In this document: in pieces, positions 6,590 to 10,815 of the stretch | Numbering within the stretch: the stretch's first letter is position 1 | How the letters are laid out: each line of letters starts with the position of its first letter | The notes under the pieces: model-generated | Told to the model about the DNA's origin: nothing | Seen by the model: the letters and a program-made list of their open reading frames with translations, nothing else | The model's database searches: none | Made by a program: the position numbers and the translations under genes | Assembly (NCBI GenBank): GCA_013821525.1 | Contig: JACDGR010000082.1 | Location: 1 to 10,815, forward strand | DNA from: Actinomycetota bacterium | GTDB lineage: Bacteria; Actinomycetota; Thermoleophilia; Gaiellales; Gaiellaceae | Direction of reading: 5' to 3' | Length of the DNA stretch: 10,815 nucleotides

Positions 6590-7420
6590 TTACTTCGAGC
6601 CCTTGGACGATTCGAGGAACGTCGCGAGCAGCTTGAGGCGATCGTCACCCAGTCCGGCGAACGAGGGCATCGGTGAGCCGGGGTTCTTGCACGACGGGCA
6701 CTTGAGGTGCGCGATCTGGAAGGCGATCCCCTTGTTCTTCGCACCCTCTGCCGTCAGCTCCGGCGCGCCGAGGTTCTGGCCTCCGTCGCCGTTGTAGACG
6801 TGACAGTTCAGACAGCCCGAGACGGCGAACAGCTTGGCGCCCTTCACCGCAGCCTGGTTGCCCGTATAGCCCTCCTTCTTCGCCCACGCGGAGACGTGAC
6901 CGAGCAGCTCCGAGCCGAGGGCTTCCTTGGCCGTCGCGCCCTTGAACGTCAGCACGCCCATCGAGATCACGACGAGAATGCCCGCGATGATCGCGACCGG
7001 GCGCCGCGAGATCCGCCGTTCGGAACGGAGGTCGATGAACGGGAGCGCGATCAGGAGCAGCAGCGCGATCGTCGGTATACCGATCGTCCCGAGCAGCACC
7101 GACTCCGGCCACTTGAAGATGCGGAGCAGGTAGAAGAGGAAGTAGTAGTACCAATCGGGTCGCGGCACGAAGTTGATCGTCCCGGGATCGGCCGGGTTGT
7201 CGTAGAGCTTCCCGAGCCAGCCCGGATCGGTGGTGTGGTGATTGCCGGGCGTCGTGTATTTCCAGACGACGGCGAGGCCGATGATCACGACGACGACGAC
7301 CAGCGACATGATCGTGTCGTGCCACATCGCGTACGGGAAGAACGGCTTGCCGCGCTCCTTGACGTCTGCCTTGTACTGCTGGTAGACACGGCGGCGCTCG
7401 GTCAGCCTCTCGCTCGCCAC
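6590..7420 (-). CDS. qcrC: Menaquinol:cytochrome c reductase subunit QcrC: cytochrome b subunit IV fused to cytochrome c
   Basis: This 276-residue protein joins a subunit IV-like membrane part to a C-terminal monohaem cytochrome c, as in Bacillus QcrC (about 255 aa). Hydrophobic helices lie at about 37-53, 106-129 and 141-158. PDWYYYFLFYLLR (88-100) carries the PDWY variant of the quinol-oxidation PEWY motif. Haem c is attached at SGCLNCH (201-207; C203, C206, H207), and Met251 in SPMPSF (249-254) is the probable sixth ligand. A second CXXC, CPSC (241-244), lies just before that Met and lacks a following His, so it is not a haem site; it may form a disulfide or bind metal. The N-terminus is cytoplasmic and the haem domain faces outward by family topology. 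GTG at 7418-7420 starts one base after the qcrB stop, with AAGGA 11 nt upstream, so translation is coupled. Confidence 0.93.
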   Translation of the reverse strand: MASERLTERRRVYQQYKADVKERGKPFFPYAMWHDTIMSLVVVVVIIGLAVVWKYTTPGNHHTTDPGWLGKLYDNPADPGTINFVPRPDWYYYFLFYLLRIFKWPESVLLGTIGIPTIALLLLIALPFIDLRSERRISRRPVAIIAGILVVISMGVLTFKGATAKEALGSELLGHVSAWAKKEGYTGNQAAVKGAKLFAVSGCLNCHVYNGDGGQNLGAPELTAEGAKNKGIAFQIAHLKCPSCKNPGSPMPSFAGLGDDRLKLLATFLESSKGSK

Positions 7421-7421
7421 G

Positions 7422-8219
7422 CTAGCGCCCGTCCTTGCGTGTGCCAGGGCGCGTGAGGCCGCTGCGCGCGGTGCCGTTCTGCGACGGCTGCTCGAGCGGG
7501 CCGGTGCCCGCTGCTTCCTTCGACCACGGCGGGGAGGTGACGCCCAGCCGGATCACGAGATACATGTGCAAGCCGATCAACGCCGCAATCGCACCCGGGA
7601 TCATCAGCATGTGGATCGCGTAGAAGCGCGACAGCGTGTCCGCATTGATGTACGTACCGCCCTGGAGGAACTGAGCGAGGAACGGGCCGAGGAACGGTGC
7701 GGTGCCGTTGATGTTGATGCCGACGACCGTGGCCCAGTACGACGTCTGATCCCACGGAAGCAGGTAGCCGGTGAAGCCCTCGCCGAGGCCCATCGCGAGC
7801 AGCAGCACACCGATGATCCAGTTCAGCTCGCGTGGGAACTTGTACGCACCGAACAGGAAGACGCGACCCATGTGCATGAACATCAGGATGATGAAGACCG
7901 ACGCGCCCCAACGGTGCATGCCGCGCACGAGCCAGCCGGCGAAGATGTCGTTCGTGATGTGCTGGATCGAGGAGTACGCGTCCTTCGGGTCCGGCTTGTA
8001 GTACATCGCGAGGATCACGCCCGTCAGCGCCTGAACGAGGAACGCGGTGAAGGTCGCCGAGCCAAGCGTCTGGAACCAGTTGACGTCGCCAGGCACCTTA
8101 CGGAAGAGGAAGTACTTGATCCCGCCGACGAGACCCGAACGCTCCTCCACCCAATCGAGCGGGTAGTTGATCGCTTCCTGGAGCTGCTGGCCGCGTGTCG
8201 GCTTTGTGCGTGTCGCCAT
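7422..8219 (-). CDS. qcrB: Menaquinol:cytochrome c reductase cytochrome b subunit QcrB (b6 type)
   Basis: This 265-residue membrane protein is the N-terminal cytochrome b half (cytochrome b6 type) that carries two b haems across the membrane. Haem ligands are H102 and H116 (13 residues between) and H203 and H218 (14 between); the 14-residue gap is the b6/Bacillus pattern, not the 13 of mitochondrial cytochrome b. GYLLPWDQTSYWA (151-163) is the Qo-side helix segment. Its length exceeds Bacillus QcrB (about 224) mainly through a polar tail after WSKE (232-265). Position 51, which aligns ungapped with b6 Cys35 (both 51 residues before the first His), is Thr, and the protein has no cysteine at all, so the covalent haem c(i) of b6f and Bacillus complexes should be missing. 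The frame stays open upstream to 8342, but ATG 8217-8219 is preferred because it starts 16 nt after the qcrA stop, with GAGAG seven bases before it, and the upstream part overlaps qcrA. Confidence 0.94.
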   Translation of the reverse strand: MATRTKPTRGQQLQEAINYPLDWVEERSGLVGGIKYFLFRKVPGDVNWFQTLGSATFTAFLVQALTGVILAMYYKPDPKDAYSSIQHITNDIFAGWLVRGMHRWGASVFIILMFMHMGRVFLFGAYKFPRELNWIIGVLLLAMGLGEGFTGYLLPWDQTSYWATVVGININGTAPFLGPFLAQFLQGGTYINADTLSRFYAIHMLMIPGAIAALIGLHMYLVIRLGVTSPPWSKEAAGTGPLEQPSQNGTARSGLTRPGTRKDGR

Positions 8220-8235
8220 GACGTGTCTCTCTGAC

Positions 8236-9174
8236 CTAATGGGGAGGCTGGATCGGATAGAGCCAGGACTCGATGCCGTTGACGTGCTCGCCGGGGAACG
8301 CGAGCGTCCACTTGTGGATCTTCGCGCCGGAGCCGGCGCCATCGACGTGGGAGACCGAGTAGGGCTTGCCGACGAACAGGTTGCCGTTGCGAATCGAGAA
8401 CGAGTACCGGTCGAGCGCGCGCACGGGCGGGCCCGAGGTGCGATTGCCCTCGGTGTCGTACTGGCCGCCGTGACAGGGGCAGCCGAAGCCGGCGATCGAG
8501 ATCGTCGGGATCAGGCTGACGTCGTGGTACTGCTTGCCGTTCGGCGTGTCGAGCGGGCCGTTCGGTTGCACCGGGCAACCGAGGTGCGCACAGTGGTTCG
8601 AGATGATCGTGAAGCTCGGCTGGCCGTTCAGCTGGCCGTTGTTCCGCACGAACGCCGTCCTGCGTGAGACCTCGCCCTGATTCGCATCGGACATGTAGGT
8701 CGCGACGACGAACTTGCCTTCCGGGTAGTCCGTGATCGGCCCGATGTCGTGATCCTTGACGCCTTGCTTCAGGAAGGCCGGGGCAACCATGAAGCCGATC
8801 GCGGGCGCGGAGACGAGCCCGCCGATCACGCCGCCGAGCCCGAGCGTCGAGAGCTCGAGGAACTTCGAGCGCGGGTAGCGGTCGCCGGGCACCGCCGCGG
8901 CCTCGCCGCGATCGGCTGGGATCGCCGCGCCGGTCGCGCTCTCGGACCGCCCGCCTTCAGGAGCCACTGCGGGAGCCTCGGTCAGCGAGCTGCCGGTCGT
9001 CAGATCGCGCACCCAGAGGAAGCCGAACGCGAGAGCGATCAGCGCGCCGAGACCGACGACGTACCAGGAGACGATCAGCCCGACGAGCAACACGACCACG
9101 CCCACTGCGAAGCCGGCCGGCCAGATGCTGGGGCCGGGAACGTGTGGGTGCTCGTCGTTGTGAGTCGGCTGCAA
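8236..9174 (-). CDS. qcrA: Rieske iron-sulfur subunit QcrA
   Basis: This 312-residue protein carries the [2Fe-2S] cluster that takes the first electron from menaquinol. Box I CAHLGC (195-200) and box II CPCHG (232-236) supply ligands C195, H197, C232 and H235, with C200 and C234 as the disulfide. Three hydrophobic stretches precede the head domain (about 16-37, 38-55 and 109-135), more than the single anchor of classical Rieske proteins and similar to actinobacterial QcrA. A Pro/Ala/Glu-rich linker (64-100) separates the first two from the third. The gap between boxes is 31 residues (C200 to C232) instead of the usual 14 or so, and residues 271-312 form an extra C-terminal tail. The start is TTG at 9172-9174: an in-frame stop lies seven codons upstream, and the next plausible starts fall inside the first helix. 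It heads the qcrABC set. Confidence 0.92.
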   Translation of the reverse strand: MQPTHNDEHPHVPGPSIWPAGFAVGVVVLLVGLIVSWYVVGLGALIALAFGFLWVRDLTTGSSLTEAPAVAPEGGRSESATGAAIPADRGEAAAVPGDRYPRSKFLELSTLGLGGVIGGLVSAPAIGFMVAPAFLKQGVKDHDIGPITDYPEGKFVVATYMSDANQGEVSRRTAFVRNNGQLNGQPSFTIISNHCAHLGCPVQPNGPLDTPNGKQYHDVSLIPTISIAGFGCPCHGGQYDTEGNRTSGPPVRALDRYSFSIRNGNLFVGKPYSVSHVDGAGSGAKIHKWTLAFPGEHVNGIESWLYPIQPPH

Positions 9175-9190
9175 GGACGCTCTATCCGAG

Positions 9191-9220
9191 ATTCAAGCTG
9201 AGATCACTAACCCAGGTCAA
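9191..9220 (-). promoter_or_regulatory. Candidate promoter for qcrABC
   Basis: On the minus strand TTGACC (complement of 9215-9220) and TTGAAT (complement of 9191-9196) are separated by 18 nt. The -35 matches the consensus in five of six positions and the -10 in four of six. The predicted transcription start would be near 9184, about ten bases before the TTG start codon, giving a very short leader. The -35 overlaps the ubiD stop codon. This is a pattern match only. Confidence 0.35.
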
Positions 9221-10716
9221 CGTCGTAACAGGCGACGCGAACTCTGACGGATTCGCCCGGCCGGTGCCGGGACAACTGTTCCGAGACCATATTCATCCCA
9301 GCGGCTGTCGACGAGCTGCCGGATCTCCTCGCTCATCTCGATCTCGGGTGGCCAGTCCCGGGTGCCTTCGAGCGGACCTTTGGCCGTCGCGTCGACCCCG
9401 ATCTTCCCGCCGAAGAACTGCAGTGTCGGCGCGTGGTCGAGGTGGTCGAGCGGCCCCTCGGTGATCATCACGTCGCGCTTCGGATCGACGTTCGCACCGA
9501 CGTAGAACATCACCTGGCCGTAGTCATGGACGTCGACGTGCTCGTCGACGATCACGATCCCCTTGGTCAGGCTGAGCATGCCGAGGCCCCAGATCGCGTG
9601 CATCACCTTGCGAGCGTGTCCGGGGAACGCCTTGCGGATCGAGACGATCGCGAGGTTGTGGAACGCGCCAGCCGCGGGCAGGTCGTAGTCGACGATCTCG
9701 GGCACCGTCAGCCGCACCGCCGGCAGGAAGATCCGCTCGGTCGCCTTGCCAAGCCACGCGTCCTCCTGCGGCGGCTTGCCGACGACGATCGACGGATAGA
9801 TCGCGTCCTTCCGCATCGTGATCGCCGTCACGTGGAAGACGGGGAACCGTTCGGTCGGCGTGTAGAAGCCGGTGTGGTCGCCGAACGGGCCCTCGTCGGT
9901 CAGGTCGCCCTGGTCGATGTATCCCTCGAGCACGATCTCGGCGTTCGCGGGAACCTCCAGGTCGACGGTCACGCCGCGCACGAGCTCGACCGGCTCGCCG
10001 CGCAGGAAGCCGGCCACCATCAGCTCGTCGATGTGCTTCGGTAGCGGCGCGGACGCCGAATACGCGCTGACCGGGTCGAGTCCGAGCGCGACGGCGACCT
10101 CCATGCGGCCTTCCGTGAACAGGTGATCGGCGCGGCCGTCCTTGTGGATCTGCCAGTGCATCGCCGTCGAGCGCTGCCCGAGCACCTGCATGCGATACAT
10201 GCCGACGTTCCGCTGCCCGGTGCGCGGATCGCGCGTGATCACCGCGGGCAGCGTGATGAACGGGCCACCGTCGTCGGGCCAGGCCGTCTGCACCGGCAAG
10301 TGGCCGAGGTCGACGTCGTCGCCGGTCAGCACCACCTCCTGGCAGACGCCGCGCTTGACCACCTTCGGCCGTGCGTCGGCGATCGATTTCAGCGTCTTCA
10401 GCCCGCGTACCTTCGCGGCGAAGCCTTCGGGCGGCTGGAGCTCGAAGATCTCGCCGAGCTGCGCGCCGAGGTCGTCGAGCCGCTCGACTCCGAACGCGAG
10501 GCACATGCGACGTTCGGTGCCGAACTGGTTGATCAGCAGCGGGTGCTGTGCGCCCTTGCAGTTCTCGAAGAGGAGCGCCGGGCCGCCGGCCTTGACCGTG
10601 CGGTCGACGATCTCGGTCACCTCGAGGTGCGGATCGACCTCGGCCGTGACACGAACGAGCTCTCCCTCGCGCTCGAGGAGCGCGATCCACTCGCGCAGGT
10701 CGCGGGCGATCGCCAT
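9217..10716 (-). CDS. ubiD: UbiD-family prenylated-FMN decarboxylase, probably of menaquinone synthesis
   Basis: UbiD-type enzymes remove a ring carboxylate using prenylated FMN made by UbiX. In futalosine-route organisms a UbiD homologue is proposed to decarboxylate the prenylated 1,4-dihydroxy-6-naphthoate intermediate. The 499-residue length is normal for the family. RNVGMYRMQV (169-178), MHWQIHKD (186-193) and GEPVELVRG (240-248) supply residues in the positions of the cofactor/metal ligands (N170, H191 and E241 by pattern). DEGPFGDHTGFY (274-285) is the conserved acidic segment near the active site, and PFITLPAVITRDP (152-164) and LGKATERIFLPA (322-333) are further family segments. The ATG at 10714-10716 follows an in-frame TTG one codon earlier; there is no Shine-Dalgarno sequence. 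The gene lies 42 nt upstream of qcrA and 20 nt after another gene in the same direction. The extreme C-terminus (about 487-499) is basic and probably disordered. Confidence 0.92.
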   Translation of the reverse strand: MAIARDLREWIALLEREGELVRVTAEVDPHLEVTEIVDRTVKAGGPALLFENCKGAQHPLLINQFGTERRMCLAFGVERLDDLGAQLGEIFELQPPEGFAAKVRGLKTLKSIADARPKVVKRGVCQEVVLTGDDVDLGHLPVQTAWPDDGGPFITLPAVITRDPRTGQRNVGMYRMQVLGQRSTAMHWQIHKDGRADHLFTEGRMEVAVALGLDPVSAYSASAPLPKHIDELMVAGFLRGEPVELVRGVTVDLEVPANAEIVLEGYIDQGDLTDEGPFGDHTGFYTPTERFPVFHVTAITMRKDAIYPSIVVGKPPQEDAWLGKATERIFLPAVRLTVPEIVDYDLPAAGAFHNLAIVSIRKAFPGHARKVMHAIWGLGMLSLTKGIVIVDEHVDVHDYGQVMFYVGANVDPKRDVMITEGPLDHLDHAPTLQFFGGKIGVDATAKGPLEGTRDWPPEIEMSEEIRQLVDSRWDEYGLGTVVPAPAGRIRQSSRRLLRR

Positions 10717-10724
10717 CAAGTGTC

Positions 10725-10730
10725 AGTGTA
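10725..10730 (-). promoter_or_regulatory. Possible -10 element before ubiD
   Basis: TACACT (complement of 10725-10730) fits TANNNT and ends 8 nt before the ATG at 10716, consistent with a leaderless ubiD transcript; the absence of a Shine-Dalgarno site agrees. No good -35 is visible, and ubiD may instead be read from the upstream gene's transcript. Confidence 0.22.
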
Positions 10731-10736
10731 GGGCGG

Positions 10737-10815
10737 CTAATAGACCTGGCGGCGCGCCTTGCGGCGCTCGGCGCGGCGGGCGCCTGCCCAGTGCGACAGC
10801 TCTCCGAGCCCGATC
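10737..10815 (-). CDS. C-terminal end of an unidentified gene upstream of ubiD
   Basis: On the minus strand one frame is open from the window edge to a TAG at 10737-10739, giving 25 residues (tail ...SHWAGARRAERRKARQVY). The basic, Arg/Lys-rich end resembles a cytoplasmic tail of a membrane protein. Only 20 nt separate its stop from ubiD, so the two probably share a transcript. A prenyltransferase (UbiA/MqnP-like) would fit the context, but nothing in these residues identifies it. Confidence 0.5.
   Translation of the reverse strand, partial: IGLGELSHWAGARRAERRKARRQVY

Noticed and set aside
8220..8342. In-frame upstream extension of qcrB
   Set aside because: It would overlap the qcrA coding region by over 100 nt, adds a Ser/Pro/Arg-rich stretch, and the internal ATG at 8219 has good spacing to the qcrA stop.
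1..10815. CRISPR arrays, tRNA or rRNA genes, insertion sequences, phage or plasmid functions
   Set aside because: Looked for regularly spaced repeats, tRNA-like arms and transposase motifs; none seen. The window appears to be core respiratory chromosome sequence.

Overview
The window is GC-rich DNA with tightly packed genes and frequent GTG/TTG starts, from a menaquinone-using, aerobically respiring bacterium. The best guess is a deep-branching actinobacterium (Thermoleophilia-like: Gaiellales, Solirubrobacterales or relatives). This rests on the futalosine-route gene mqnA, a polyprenyl synthase with the actinobacterial-style DLREGxPTxP motif, and a Bacillus-style qcrABC menaquinol:cytochrome c reductase instead of the mycobacterial/streptomycete version. 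The lineage is an inference; no rRNA or tRNA gene is present to test it.

Layout, left to right. (1) 1-851, minus: 5'-complete but 3'-truncated gene for an exported phosphodiester glycosidase (NAGPA/DUF2233) domain protein. (2) 925-3308, plus: two radical SAM genes overlapping by 4 nt. The first has an unusual CX8CX2C cluster motif and no family I can name; the second is a divergent MqnC-like enzyme. (3) 3305-3829, minus: a DUF1003 membrane protein whose stop shares a CTAG palindrome with the stop of the mqnC-like gene. (4) 3830-4045: a short intergenic stretch without a convincing gene. (5) 4046-10716, minus: a long co-directional run, in transcription order ubiD, qcrA (Rieske), qcrB (b6-type cytochrome b), qcrC (subunit IV fused to cytochrome c), menG, a long-chain polyprenyl diphosphate synthase, and mqnA. 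(6) 10737-10815, minus: the C-terminal end of an unidentified gene just upstream of ubiD.

The genes form a quinone make-and-use locus. MqnA starts the futalosine pathway from chorismate. The MqnC-like protein, and possibly its partner, would do the radical chemistry on futalosine intermediates. The prenyl synthase makes the side chain, the UbiD-type decarboxylase and MenG finish the naphthoquinone head, and QcrABC oxidises the resulting menaquinol and passes electrons to a terminal oxidase. mqnB, mqnD, a prenyltransferase, ubiX and a canonical mqnE are not in the window.

The most interesting points are: the coupled radical SAM pair with its odd CX8CX2C member; a cytochrome b of b6 type by haem-ligand spacing that contains no cysteine and so cannot attach the extra haem c(i); a Rieske protein with about 17 extra residues between its two cluster boxes; and a second CXXC (CPSC) near the axial Met of the QcrC cytochrome domain.
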